This document shows, one piece after another, positions 1 to 8,016 of a stretch of 33,088 bases of DNA (position 1 is the stretch's first letter; each line of letters starts with the position of its first letter). Source of the DNA: Bacteroidales bacterium (GTDB lineage Bacteria; Bacteroidota; Bacteroidia; Bacteroidales; Tenuifilaceae). The position numbers and the translations under genes are program-made. The DNA lies in contig JANYLA010000161.1 in the NCBI GenBank assembly GCA_025361485.1, positions 1 to 33,088 on the forward strand, written 5' to 3'. The notes beneath the pieces were generated by a model, which worked only from the letters and a program-made list of their open reading frames with translations, was not told the DNA's origin and ran no database searches.

Positions 1-1233
1 TACCACATCGTTGGCACCAATTACGATTACCACATCGGTGTTGCCCATTTCGTTGTTGGCATCCTCCATCTCAACCAGTTTTTCGTAGGGAACATCTGCC
101 TCGGCCAATAGAACATTCATATGACCCGGCATACGACCAGCCACAGGGTGGATTCCATATTTAACCTCAACCCCTTTACCCGATAGCAGAACATCCAATT
201 CGTGGCAAAGATGCTGTGCTTGAGCAACAGCAAGCCCGTAACCCGGAATGATGTAAACTTTTTGTGAATAGCTGAGCAGGATGGCTGCATCGCTAAGCGA
301 AATCTCTTTTACCGTTTTGTCGCCGGTTGATGCTGCACCAGCAGCGCTGCCTCCAAATGCTCCAATAATAACGTTAAGTAACGAACGATTCATCGCTTTA
401 CACATCAATATTGTAAGAATTGTCCCCGATGAACCAACAAGGATACCTCCTGTTAGCATCGCCTGGTTGTGGTAAAGGAAACCACCCATCGCTGCGGCCA
501 CACCTGTAAACGAGTTTAGCAACGATATAACAACCGGCATATCGGCACCACCAATTGGCATTACAAATGTTATCCCATAGATAAGCGCAGCAAGACCAAA
601 TAGGTAGATTGCAACGTTGCTATCAGCCTCGGGTTTTAACGATAGGATTACTACTAATGCAACAAATAAACTAGCTAGGAATGTAAGGTTGATAAATCTA
701 AGAACAGGGTGTTTAATATCGCCAATTCGACCATCGAGTTTGCCGAAGGCAATCATACTACCTGCAAACGAAACGCCTCCAATCATTAGCCCAAGAAGGA
801 TTGCAATGGCTTCGCCATTTAGCATATGAGTTGCACCTTGCGCAGCAAGCATATTCTGCATCTTTGGGAACTCCATCATCGAAATTAATGCAGCACAAGC
901 ACCACCCATCCCGTTGAATATCGAAACCATTTGTGGCATGGCGGTCATCTTCACTTTCTTTGAAGCGTACCAGCCAACAAATGTTCCAATTGCCAATGCG
1001 GCTATAATCCAAGGGATATTACCAATTGATTCTCCCTCTTTTTTGTGAAAGAGTATGGTGAATAGGATTGCAACTGTCATACCCGCAGCAGCCCAAAGGT
1101 TACCGCTACGAGCGGTATCGGGATGGCTAAGCTTTTTTAAGCCCAGAATAAATAGGATTGATGCACCTAAATAGGAAATCTCCAGAATGGAAATCTCGTT
1201 GGTAAATTCTAATATTTTCGTAATCTGTTCCAT
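1..1233 (-). CDS. pntB: NAD(P) transhydrogenase subunit beta, C-terminus cut by window edge
   Basis: This is the membrane and NADP(H)-binding subunit of the proton-translocating transhydrogenase, which uses the proton gradient to move hydride from NADH to NADP+. I translated the minus strand from the ATG at 1233 and the frame stays open to base 1 (411 codons); the family is usually about 460 residues, so roughly 50 residues lie outside. The N-terminal two thirds is a run of hydrophobic helices (domain II). The last visible residues, NTDVVIVIGANDVV, match the NADP-binding domain III. The gene starts 12 bases after pntAB stops and has a strong Shine-Dalgarno, so it is the last visible gene of a pntAA-pntAB-pntB operon. 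The identification is secure; only the C-terminal end is unseen. Confidence 0.95.
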   Translation of the reverse strand, partial: MEQITKILEFTNEISILEISYLGASILFILGLKKLSHPDTARSGNLWAAAGMTVAILFTILFHKKEGESIGNIPWIIAALAIGTFVGWYASKKVKMTAMPQMVSIFNGMGGACAALISMMEFPKMQNMLAAQGATHMLNGEAIAILLGLMIGGVSFAGSMIAFGKLDGRIGDIKHPVLRFINLTFLASLFVALVVILSLKPEADSNVAIYLFGLAALIYGITFVMPIGGADMPVVISLLNSFTGVAAAMGGFLYHNQAMLTGGILVGSSGTILTILMCKAMNRSLLNVIIGAFGGSAAGAASTGDKTVKEISLSDAAILLSYSQKVYIIPGYGLAVAQAQHLCHELDVLLSGKGVEVKYGIHPVAGRMPGHMNVLLAEADVPYEKLVEMEDANNEMGNTDVVIVIGANDVV

Positions 1234-1241
1234 TATCAAAT

Positions 1242-1247
1242 CCTCCT
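1242..1247 (-). promoter_or_regulatory. Strong Shine-Dalgarno of pntB
   Basis: The minus strand reads AGGAGG eight bases before the pntB ATG and overlaps the pntAB stop codon. Most genes in this window have A/T-rich leaders without such a motif, which is usual in Bacteroidota, so this is an exception. It supports the chosen pntB start and suggests translation is boosted or coupled at this internal operon junction. Confidence 0.7.
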
Positions 1248-1551
1248 ATTTTTTCTTTTTCTTAAACATCTCGAGCATCCGGTCGGTAACCACAAAACCC
1301 CCAACTACATTAAGTGTTCCGAGTATTACCGCTAAAAACCCAAGTATAAGCGAAAGGGTATCGTGTGCATGACCCATTACGATTATTGCCCCGATGATAA
1401 CCACTCCGTGGATAGCGTTACTCCCCGACATTAGCGGTGTATGCAATACCGCAGGAACGTGCGATATTACCTCGATACCAAGAAAAATGGAGAGGATGAT
1501 AATGAAAATCATCTCCTTATATTCGATAAAGAATTTTAAAACTTCTTCCAT
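1246..1551 (-). CDS. pntAB: NAD(P) transhydrogenase subunit alpha, small membrane part
   Basis: This 101-residue protein is the separate membrane segment of the transhydrogenase alpha subunit; in E. coli it is fused to the C-terminus of PntA. Three hydrophobic segments are visible at about residues 13-33, 46-62 and 64-88, and the HTPLMSGSNAIHG stretch near residues 37-49 is characteristic of this domain. The C-terminus ends in a run of lysines. It lies between pntAA and pntB, with 172 bases before it and 12 after it. The split of alpha into two polypeptides is common in bacteria and matches the length of pntAA. It should form the proton channel together with the membrane helices of PntB. Confidence 0.93.
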   Translation of the reverse strand: MEEVLKFFIEYKEMIFIIILSIFLGIEVISHVPAVLHTPLMSGSNAIHGVVIIGAIIVMGHAHDTLSLILGFLAVILGTLNVVGGFVVTDRMLEMFKKKKK

Positions 1552-1599
1552 GTTTTTGAGTGTTTATTGTAAATACAATTAATTTCGTGTTTGTTACTA

Positions 1600-1673
1600 T
1601 TGGAATAATGGAATGTTGGAACGATGGAAGAAGAGTTTTTAACACCCATCATTCCAGTATTCCAATATTCCAT
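1600..1673. repeat. Imperfect palindrome inside the pnt operon
   Basis: Two 29-base arms, 1600-1628 and 1645-1673, are inverted copies of each other, identical at 23 of 29 positions by hand alignment, around a 16-base spacer. Each arm is itself made of about three short TGGAAT-like repeats. The element fills much of the 172-base gap between pntAA and pntAB. It could fold as a hairpin in the operon mRNA or be a dispersed intergenic repeat. I cannot tell which without the rest of the genome. Confidence 0.7.
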
Positions 1674-1723
1674 ATGATGATTAATAGCCATGACCATTCA
1701 TATTGTAATTAGTTTTTTAAGGG

Positions 1724-2851
1724 CTAGACACCCACAGACACTTTCACCCGTTCGTGAACAATCTCCTTATTGTGAGTAACCGCAGTACCTTTAACAATAT
1801 CATCGTTCCAGTTGAGGTTTAGATCGCCCTCTTTAGTGATGATTAGTTTTAGGAAATTGATAACGTTTTTGCCGAACATCTTACTCGCATCCGATGGCAT
1901 ATCAACAGCAAGGAAGGAGTTACCAATTACGGTAACACCATTGTGAACAATGGTTTCGTTGTTTTTGGTTACCTCGCAGTTACCACCTGTTGAAGCGGCA
2001 ATATCGATAACGACCGAACCGGGTTTCATGGCTTCAACGGTTGCTTTTCTCAAAAGCAAAGGAGCCTTTTTACCTGGAATCTGAGCGGTACAGATAACCA
2101 CATCGGATTTAACCGCATGGTCGTGTATGGCTTGAGCTTGTTTTTGCTTAAATTCTTCCGATTGCTCCACTGCATATCCTCCAGCTGCTTTATCATCGGA
2201 AGCACCCTCAACCTCAATGAACTTTCCACCTATTCCTGTTACCTCTTCTTTTACAGCCGCACGAACATCAAACACTTCCACTACAGCTCCAAGTTTACGT
2301 GAGGTGGCAATGGCCTGAAGGCCGGCAACACCTGCTCCGAGTATCAGAACCTTTGCGGGGGTTATGGTTCCTGCTGCGGTCATAAACATAGGGAAGAACT
2401 TTGGCAGAGTGTTGGCAGCGGTAAGTACAGCTTTGTACCCCGCTACTGTAGCCATTGATGAAAGGATATCCATTGCCTGAGCCCTTGATGTACGCGGGAT
2501 TACATCGAGGCTAAAGCTAGTGATGTTTTTTGCAGCCAAATCTTTAACTAGGTCGGTGTTAAAATATGGATTCAGCACTGCAAGGAATACCTTGCCCTCG
2601 GTAAGCATCCCTTTTTCCTCGGTTGTAGGAGGGTTAATCTTTACCAGAACATCCGATTGGCTGATAACGTTTGACTTTGAGTCTAGTTTTGCTCCAGCAG
2701 CTAAATAATCGGTATCGGAGGCAAATGCGCTAAGGCCAGCATCCTTTTCGACGATTACCGATACATTCATTTTAACCAAAGCGGCAACGCTTTCGGGGAG
2801 CATAGCCACTCGGCGTTCGTCTTTTGTTTCTCTTAAAATTCCTAATATCAT
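1724..2851 (-). CDS. pntAA: NAD(P) transhydrogenase subunit alpha, NAD-binding part
   Basis: This 375-residue soluble domain I of the transhydrogenase binds NAD(H). It belongs to the alanine dehydrogenase/PNT family, with N-terminal and C-terminal halves both visible. The nucleotide-binding loop GAGVAG is at residues 172-177 inside a Rossmann beta-alpha-beta unit. The conserved RTSRAQAMDILSSMA segment is at 120-134. Length and ending fit the form in which the membrane part is a separate gene (pntAB). The ATG at 2851 begins MILGILRETK, a typical start for this family. It is the first gene of the operon, transcribed leftwards, with a weak promoter match just upstream. Confidence 0.95.
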   Translation of the reverse strand: MILGILRETKDERRVAMLPESVAALVKMNVSVIVEKDAGLSAFASDTDYLAAGAKLDSKSNVISQSDVLVKINPPTTEEKGMLTEGKVFLAVLNPYFNTDLVKDLAAKNITSFSLDVIPRTSRAQAMDILSSMATVAGYKAVLTAANTLPKFFPMFMTAAGTITPAKVLILGAGVAGLQAIATSRKLGAVVEVFDVRAAVKEEVTGIGGKFIEVEGASDDKAAGGYAVEQSEEFKQKQAQAIHDHAVKSDVVICTAQIPGKKAPLLLRKATVEAMKPGSVVIDIAASTGGNCEVTKNNETIVHNGVTVIGNSFLAVDMPSDASKMFGKNVINFLKLIITKEGDLNLNWNDDIVKGTAVTHNKEIVHERVKVSVGV

Positions 2852-2872
2852 ATCTTAAGGGTTTAACTCAAG

Positions 2873-2903
2873 TAAAAATAGGTTAAGTTGTTGCTATAAA
2901 CAA
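2873..2903 (-). promoter_or_regulatory. Possible promoter of the pnt operon
   Basis: On the minus strand a TTG is followed after 20 bases by TATTTTTA, seven of eight matches to the Bacteroidota -7 element TAnnTTTG. It ends 21 bases before the pntAA ATG. The region is AT-rich, so the match could be chance. Confidence 0.35.
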
Positions 2904-3034
2904 TAGAATTATAATTAATTGCAATAAGCGAATTTCGGATTTATTTAAGTGTAATACATACTTAATGAACATGGAATAGGCATTAAATTCAATGAGAGTA
3001 ACCCACTGAGGGATTTTTTGTTCACAAACGATTT

Positions 3035-3178
3035 CTATTTGATATATTTTTTGAAAAACTCCAAAGGATTATAATAGTACTTGTTTAAATCGTCATCATT
3101 ATAGCAAACAAGAGAGTATGATTTAAAAAATCTTTCAGGAAAACCTTTTCTAATCCAAGGATATTGAGATAGAAGTTC
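3035..3178 (-). pseudogene. Fragment of an unrecognised protein (C-terminal remnant)
   Basis: A 47-codon open stretch on the minus strand, with no start codon of its own, reads a protein-like sequence that includes YPWIRKGFPERFFKSYS and ends NPLEFFKKYIK at a stop at 3035-3037. It looks like the C-terminus of a gene whose beginning is gone. It overlaps, in another frame, the tail of the VOC remnant at 3085-3234. I do not recognise the parent family. It could also be chance coding in AT-rich DNA. Confidence 0.35.
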
Positions 3179-3234
3179 TTAGAAATATCAATATCCTTCA
3201 CAAATATTGCAATTGAACTATTTTTGAGGTTCAT
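3085..3234 (-). pseudogene. Truncated glyoxalase/VOC-family gene (N-terminal remnant)
   Basis: The minus-strand ATG at 3234 opens a 49-residue frame. Its first 29 residues (…SSIAIFVKDIDISKNFY, then LNILGLE) match the start of VOC metalloenzymes (glyoxalase/bleomycin-resistance type): a beta strand, then the FY…LGLE turn. After about residue 30 the sequence stops resembling VOC proteins and terminates, whereas an intact member is about 115-150 residues. The start overlaps the last 17 bases of the CNNM gene, as an intact co-transcribed gene might. I read it as a deletion remnant joined to unrelated debris. There is no evidence that it is functional. Confidence 0.6.
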
Positions 3235-4540
3235 TATTAATAGGAATATTTCCATCTAAATAAACTGCTTGAACCACCTGAATGGTTCGATGCTGAATCT
3301 TAGTAACGGTTAGCTCATAACCTTCAAGGGTTATCTTATCGTTCAGCTTGGGTATACGGTTAAAGTTATAAAGCATCAAGCCCGAGAGGGTATTGTAGTT
3401 CTCGCTAATTGAGAAGTGATGTGGCAAGTGGTCGTTGATATCCTCCAGCGAGGTTGTAGACTGAATAATAAAGGTTTTTTCGTCCTTTTTCTCAACAATA
3501 GGTCTTTCGTCATCATCCTCATCCTGGATTTCACCAACAAGCTCTTCAAGTATATCTTCTAAAGTGATTAAGCCTTCAGTTCCGCCAAACTCATCGATAA
3601 CAATTGCAATATGTAGGTGGCGTTTTTGAAACTCTGCTAGAATATCGCTTATGCGCTTGGTTTCGATTACGTAAAAGGTTTGATGGAGTATATCTTTAAG
3701 ATTGAAATCGGGGTTGCGGTAATGCCCTTTCAGAACATCCTTGGCGTAAGCTATACCAATAATATTATCGACTGAATCCTGATAAACGGGGATACGAGAA
3801 AAGCCATATTCCAGAATTTTATCAATGATTTCGTTTTGTGGAAGTTCGATATCCAAGCCAAAAATTTGCTGCCTTGGAACCATTATCTGCTTAACGGTAT
3901 GGTCAGTAAAATCGAAAGCATTCTTGATAATCTCGTAATTTTCATCCTCAAGCGCACCTCCCTCCTTGCTTTGTCGAACCAACAGCTGAAGTTCATCGGT
4001 GCTATGAATATCATGTTCGCCAGCAGGATGAATCCCAATCATCTTGAGAAATGCATTCGATATGGCATTCATCAACCAGATAAAAGGTTGGAAAATCTTA
4101 TAGAAAAACATTAAAGGATAGGCAATAAGCAGCGTAGTTGATTCGGGTTTACGGATTGCTATTGACTTTGGAGCGAGTTCACCAAAAATGATATGAAGCA
4201 TGGTGATAAGAACAAATGCGGTTGGAAGAGAAATAGCATGAAGCGTCTCTGGTGTAATTGCAAGGTTGAATAGCAATAGCGTTTTTGAAATAATACTTGC
4301 TACAATGGGTTCTCCAACCCAACCAAGGCCAAGACTTGCGAGCGTGATTCCAAACTGAGTTGCCGACAGGTAAGTATCAAGGTGCTTGATGATGTGCTGC
4401 GATGTTTTAGCAACTTTGTTTCCTTGTTCAGCTTTAATCTGTATTTGAGAATATCGAACTTTTACAATGGCAAACTCAGCAGCAACAAAAAAAGCATTAA
4501 GGAGTACGAGCGAAATGGTAATAATTATATCTAAAAGCAT
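3218..4540 (-). CDS. CNNM/CorC-type hemolysin-family membrane protein (DUF21-CBS-CBS-CorC_HlyC)
   Basis: This 440-residue membrane protein belongs to the family of bacterial CorC/TlyC-like CNNM proteins, linked to divalent cation (Mg2+) transport. Residues 1-190 form the DUF21 transmembrane domain, with hydrophobic helices near 1-25, 60-95, 103-120 and 135-165 and the family motif GELAPK at 120-125. Paired CBS domains follow at about 219-345, closing with DEFGGTEGLITLEDILEE. The CorC_HlyC domain is at about 350-435. Length is normal. The older name hemolysin is historical and does not imply toxicity. It sits alone, 53 bases after the preceding minus-strand gene, with a possible -7 element of its own. 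The last 17 bases are shared with the VOC remnant. Confidence 0.9.
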   Translation of the reverse strand: MLLDIIITISLVLLNAFFVAAEFAIVKVRYSQIQIKAEQGNKVAKTSQHIIKHLDTYLSATQFGITLASLGLGWVGEPIVASIISKTLLLFNLAITPETLHAISLPTAFVLITMLHIIFGELAPKSIAIRKPESTTLLIAYPLMFFYKIFQPFIWLMNAISNAFLKMIGIHPAGEHDIHSTDELQLLVRQSKEGGALEDENYEIIKNAFDFTDHTVKQIMVPRQQIFGLDIELPQNEIIDKILEYGFSRIPVYQDSVDNIIGIAYAKDVLKGHYRNPDFNLKDILHQTFYVIETKRISDILAEFQKRHLHIAIVIDEFGGTEGLITLEDILEELVGEIQDEDDDERPIVEKKDEKTFIIQSTTSLEDINDHLPHHFSISENYNTLSGLMLYNFNRIPKLNDKITLEGYELTVTKIQHRTIQVVQAVYLDGNIPINNEPQK

Positions 4541-4564
4541 TGGGTATTAAAGTATGTTCAATGG

Positions 4565-4572
4565 CAAATTTA
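4565..4572 (-). promoter_or_regulatory. Possible -7 element for the CNNM gene
   Basis: The minus strand reads TAAATTTG, a full match to TAnnTTTG, 24 bases before the ATG at 4540. I see no convincing -33 TTTG at the right distance. The position is plausible but the evidence is weak. Confidence 0.3.
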
Positions 4573-4593
4573 CTATTTTTTGGCTGAATCTAC

Positions 4594-5067
4594 CTAAGTT
4601 AGTGATTCTAAATCTTCTTTATAGTCGTATTGCATATCCTCATGAAGGGTCGATAGCGCCTTTTTAATTCGCTGAATTTGTCGTTGGTATAGATTATTAA
4701 GGATTATACTAGTTGTGATTGAAATTCCTGATTTTTTCAGTTTTGTACAGAAATATAGTAGTATTTCAACCTCGGTTTGCTTTGAACCTGAATACTTGAT
4801 GTATTTATTGGCTATTCGTAAGGTTTTTCGAAGGCTTTTCTTTACAAAATAGAGGTTATTCCGTTTCATTTCCTCAAATCCTTGATCAATTTCAACTTTT
4901 ATTCCATCAACATAACTCTGCTCATCATTGGCTTCAAAAAGCAGGTAGGTAAGAAGCTCCTTATTCTCCTTTTTGTATTTTGCTAAACGCATGCAAAGTG
5001 CCATAACCTCTTGAGGTTTGAGCGAGGTTAATTCTGTTTTAAGTTCACTAAGCGAGGCTGTTTTCAA
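4594..5067 (-). CDS. Small helical protein of unknown function (DUF6155-like N-terminus)
   Basis: A 157-residue protein with no signal peptide or membrane segment. It is rich in Lys, Glu and Leu and predicted by eye to be almost all helix. The opening SELKTELTSLKPQEVMALC followed by a helix ending in KELLTYLLFEAND recalls DUF6155-like Bacteroidota proteins of unknown role; I hold this loosely. The start is a TTG at 5067, because the frame has a stop four codons upstream and no ATG until residue 22, and the N-terminal helix looks real. A -7-like TAACTTTG (5065-5072) overlaps this TTG, which is odd. The AsmA gene upstream is separated by a terminator, so this gene is probably transcribed independently. 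Confidence 0.7.
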   Translation of the reverse strand: MKTASLSELKTELTSLKPQEVMALCMRLAKYKKENKELLTYLLFEANDEQSYVDGIKVEIDQGFEEMKRNNLYFVKKSLRKTLRIANKYIKYSGSKQTEVEILLYFCTKLKKSGISITTSIILNNLYQRQIQRIKKALSTLHEDMQYDYKEDLESLT

Positions 5068-5099
5068 AGTTATTTCTTATGAGTTTAATATTTAAAATA

Positions 5100-5130
5100 A
5101 AACCCGACCGTTTTAGAAACAATCGGGTTT
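5100..5130 (-). terminator. Hairpin terminator after the AsmA gene
   Basis: AAACCCGA (5100-5107) pairs with TCGGGTTT (5123-5130), and an inner GTTT/AAAC stem (5110-5113 with 5117-5120) extends the hairpin. Reading leftwards the hairpin is followed by TATTTTAAA, a short U-rich tail. It lies 20 bases past the AsmA stop and separates that gene from the 157-residue protein gene. Confidence 0.75.
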
Positions 5131-5150
5131 CTTGGTATTAAATTGGAAAA

Positions 5151-7895
5151 CTAAAGCTTCGCTGCCTCGAGTTTAGCCTTTGCAATCAGCTCTTGTCCTT
5201 TAGCATCAGCCTCTTTAACTAGTTTATTTGCCGATTTTTCAGCCTCTTTTTTCAGTTCCTTTGCAGCAGTTTTTGCAGCAACCGCAGCAAATCCTCCCTT
5301 TTTATTTCCTTCGGCTTCTAGTTTATCGGCATTGCTTTTGGCTTCTTTTCGAATTTTATCTGCTAAAACAACCGCTTCGTCATGTAACCTAACGGCTTCT
5401 TTCTCAGCGTCAGCAATTAGCTTTTCTGCTTCCTCTTTGGTTTTAACTTTAACAGTTTCTTTTGTCGATTCCTTTGGGTCATCATCGCTACCACCCCAAT
5501 CGGGTCTTACCTCTGGATTTGTGGCGGTTCCACCTATTTTAACGTTCAAGTTAATGTTTTCGCTCAATTTCACGTTAACTTTGGATGTTAATACGTTTAA
5601 CAAATCGTTTGCCGAACCAAGATTTGAGCGAGGTATAGACATTTTTGCTTTGAAATTTAATGTTTGGTCTAGCCCCATATCGCCGCCAAATGTCATTTTA
5701 AAATCAGCAATCTTAGTGTCGAACGGATCGATGTATAGTCTTCCATCATTAATTTTGAAGCTAAGGTTTACATCCTTCATCTCAGGATTACGCAATGCAT
5801 CTTTCTTTAGAAAATCGGCAAGTTTTCCAAAAACCTGAGAGTTTGTAAAAGCAATATTGTCGGATTGTAGTTTTCCCTTTGCATTTATTGAGTTGAGCAC
5901 TGGACTCATTGTCGAATCAAGTGTTGCGGTCATCGTGAATTGAGTCGATACCTTGCCTTTCACCTCCTTAGCTGAGGAGGCTATTTTGCTAAGCATCGAG
6001 AATGATTTAATGGTGGTTGGAATATCAAATCCCTTAACATTCATATCAAATGCAACCGTTGGTTTTTTGATGCTCTGAGTATTGTATTCTCCGCTCATGT
6101 TCATCGAACCTTCAAGCATATTCATATTCAGATTATCCATGTTCACCTTACCATCCTTAACCAACAGTTTACCGTTGAGGTTGGAAATATCCATTTTATC
6201 ATAGTAGATATGATTGATTTTGGTATTCATTGCAAAATCAACATTCTTTGGAATTTCAACAATAGTCATTGGGGTTGCAGCAACCTGAGTTGTATCAACG
6301 GTTTCCTCACCAGCAAGAAATTCGTTTGCATCGAGAATACTTGAAGTAACTCTGAGATTCCCTTTTATCGTTTGGTTGCTGAATACGTATGGGATAAAAT
6401 TCTCAAGACGACCTGTCATTTGCAAATCACTCTTTCCTATACGAGAATTGAACGATGTTAATTCAACAAACTTAGGGCTAAAAGTCATGGTTGATTCAAC
6501 AATCTTGAATCCTTGTGGCAGGTTGGGACTAGTAAATTCGAAGTTGGTTAGTTTCATCGTTCCATCAGCTTTAAACTTGTCGTATTGCTGTTTATCGATG
6601 TAGCTCATTCTGCCTCCAAATTCAATATTGCTTTCAAGCAAACCTTTAATTTTCATGCTGTCGAGCGGGATAACATCGGCAATTGATGTGAAATCAACTT
6701 TCCCTTTAAATAGACCTGAAACCTGCATATCGCTCATCGGGGTGCTAATGTGAACCTGAGCATCGAATGGATTGCCTGCCAGCTCAACGTGGAAACGGTT
6801 AACATCAACGGTTGTATTATCCATGTTAACGCCATCGAAGTTAATCTTGGTTTCAACGTTAATATTATCGGCCGATTTGGGTAGTGCTGGGTATTTGAAC
6901 ATGGCATTTTCAACGAGGAGCTCAATCCCAGCATTGGGCATAACCTTATCGTTGTAGGTTCCTTTGGCAAATCCTTGTAGTTTAACCTTTCCCGATGCTT
7001 GCAAACCCTCAAAATCCTTCATATAGATGGCAGGAACAAGCGAAAGAATAGATTTAAAATCAGCTTTATTGGAATTAAAGGTGATGTCAACATCAATATC
7101 ATCCTTTGGCATTTTCACCGAACCGGCAAAATTCACAACTATTGCATTTAAACTGAACTCATTATTTTTAAAGGTGTACGCGCTATTTACCATATCGGCA
7201 CCGATATCGCCGCTAAAACCCATCTTCGCTTTATTAATGTATTTCAGCCCATCCATAGTAAAAGTAAAAGCATCAACCGTAGAATTAATATTTAGATTGG
7301 TAAAATCTATCCCCATATTCCCCGATAAGATAAAATTAAGGTTGTTGAGGGTTGCTGTCATATTCGATGAATCATCAATATATTTAACTATCGCTTCGCG
7401 AATTTCAAACTTTCGGAGCGCAACCTTTAGGTTCGATGGTGTTTCATCTGTTGCTGTGGGTTGTTCAGCTGATGCCGTTTCAGCTGATGGCTTTGCAATA
7501 TCCCAATTTACTTTCCCTTCGCGGTTAATTCGGGCGGTAAGCCTTGGTCTTACGAGTAGAACGGATTTAACTTCAATATTCTTCATTCGGAAAACACTCA
7601 TCAGGTCAACCTTAACACTAAAATCATCAAAAGAAACGAGGGTATCCTGAGCAAAACTATCAATTCCAACTAGGGTCAAACCCGTTAAGCCTACGTATAG
7701 ATTAGGGAATCCTTTAATTAGTGATACCTGAAAATCTTTAAACTCAACTTTTGCGTTTACGCTGTTGGTAATCTCTTTTTTTGCCAGTTCCATCAGCTGA
7801 GGTTTAAATGCTATTGGCACAATAATTAATGCAGCGATTATTAAGACAACCAGGATAAGAAGAACCTGAAAAATGCGCTTTACAAACTTTTTCAT
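5151..7895 (-). CDS. AsmA-family protein with Lys/Glu/Ala-rich C-terminal tail
   Basis: A 914-residue envelope protein. A single N-terminal membrane helix at about residues 8-30 anchors a long periplasmic region. The AsmA N-terminal signature follows (VEFKDFQVSLIKGFPNLYV, about 51-69, and the strand-rich segment after it). The rest to about residue 800 is repetitive beta strand, as in AsmA/TamB-like proteins, ending with an AsmA C-terminal domain (DLLNVLTSKVNVKLSENINL). AsmA relatives are implicated in outer-membrane lipid transport and homeostasis. Residues 808-914 are different: charged, Lys/Glu/Ala-rich, with heptad-like helix, and not part of the usual domain. A good promoter lies upstream (7916-7949) and a terminator downstream, so it is probably a one-gene unit. 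The family call is firm; the role of the tail is unknown. Confidence 0.88.
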   Translation of the reverse strand: MKKFVKRIFQVLLILVVLIIAALIIVPIAFKPQLMELAKKEITNSVNAKVEFKDFQVSLIKGFPNLYVGLTGLTLVGIDSFAQDTLVSFDDFSVKVDLMSVFRMKNIEVKSVLLVRPRLTARINREGKVNWDIAKPSAETASAEQPTATDETPSNLKVALRKFEIREAIVKYIDDSSNMTATLNNLNFILSGNMGIDFTNLNINSTVDAFTFTMDGLKYINKAKMGFSGDIGADMVNSAYTFKNNEFSLNAIVVNFAGSVKMPKDDIDVDITFNSNKADFKSILSLVPAIYMKDFEGLQASGKVKLQGFAKGTYNDKVMPNAGIELLVENAMFKYPALPKSADNINVETKINFDGVNMDNTTVDVNRFHVELAGNPFDAQVHISTPMSDMQVSGLFKGKVDFTSIADVIPLDSMKIKGLLESNIEFGGRMSYIDKQQYDKFKADGTMKLTNFEFTSPNLPQGFKIVESTMTFSPKFVELTSFNSRIGKSDLQMTGRLENFIPYVFSNQTIKGNLRVTSSILDANEFLAGEETVDTTQVAATPMTIVEIPKNVDFAMNTKINHIYYDKMDISNLNGKLLVKDGKVNMDNLNMNMLEGSMNMSGEYNTQSIKKPTVAFDMNVKGFDIPTTIKSFSMLSKIASSAKEVKGKVSTQFTMTATLDSTMSPVLNSINAKGKLQSDNIAFTNSQVFGKLADFLKKDALRNPEMKDVNLSFKINDGRLYIDPFDTKIADFKMTFGGDMGLDQTLNFKAKMSIPRSNLGSANDLLNVLTSKVNVKLSENINLNVKIGGTATNPEVRPDWGGSDDDPKESTKETVKVKTKEEAEKLIADAEKEAVRLHDEAVVLADKIRKEAKSNADKLEAEGNKKGGFAAVAAKTAAKELKKEAEKSANKLVKEADAKGQELIAKAKLEAAKL

Positions 7896-7915
7896 GGAGT
7901 TATGATTTTATCAAT

Positions 7916-7949
7916 CAAAGTTAAATCAAATTTGGAATTACAGAACAAA
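7916..7949 (-). promoter_or_regulatory. Promoter of the AsmA gene
   Basis: On the minus strand TTTG (7946-7949) is followed after 22 bases by TAACTTTG (7916-7923), a full match to the Bacteroidota -7 consensus TAnnTTTG. The -7 box ends 20 bases before the ATG at 7895. Confidence 0.55.
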
Positions 7950-8016
7950 TATTCAACAAGCGTTTAATCAAAGGTAAAGAATTCTTTGAGGCGAAGAAAA
8001 ATAACGACCAATTCAG

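Noticed and set aside
1600-1673. tRNA or small RNA gene in the pnt intergenic palindrome
   Set aside because: No cloverleaf or T-loop sequence is present; the fold is one long imperfect hairpin of short repeats.
3218-4540. Hemolysin (toxin) function for the CNNM protein
   Set aside because: The name is inherited from early TlyC work. DUF21-CBS-CorC_HlyC architecture indicates a membrane protein linked to cation transport.
7027-7650. Long open frame on the plus strand inside the AsmA gene (also 5332-5838)
   Set aside because: Antisense shadow of a well-supported gene. The translation is low-complexity Ser/Ile/Leu-rich with no family motif and no promoter or start context.
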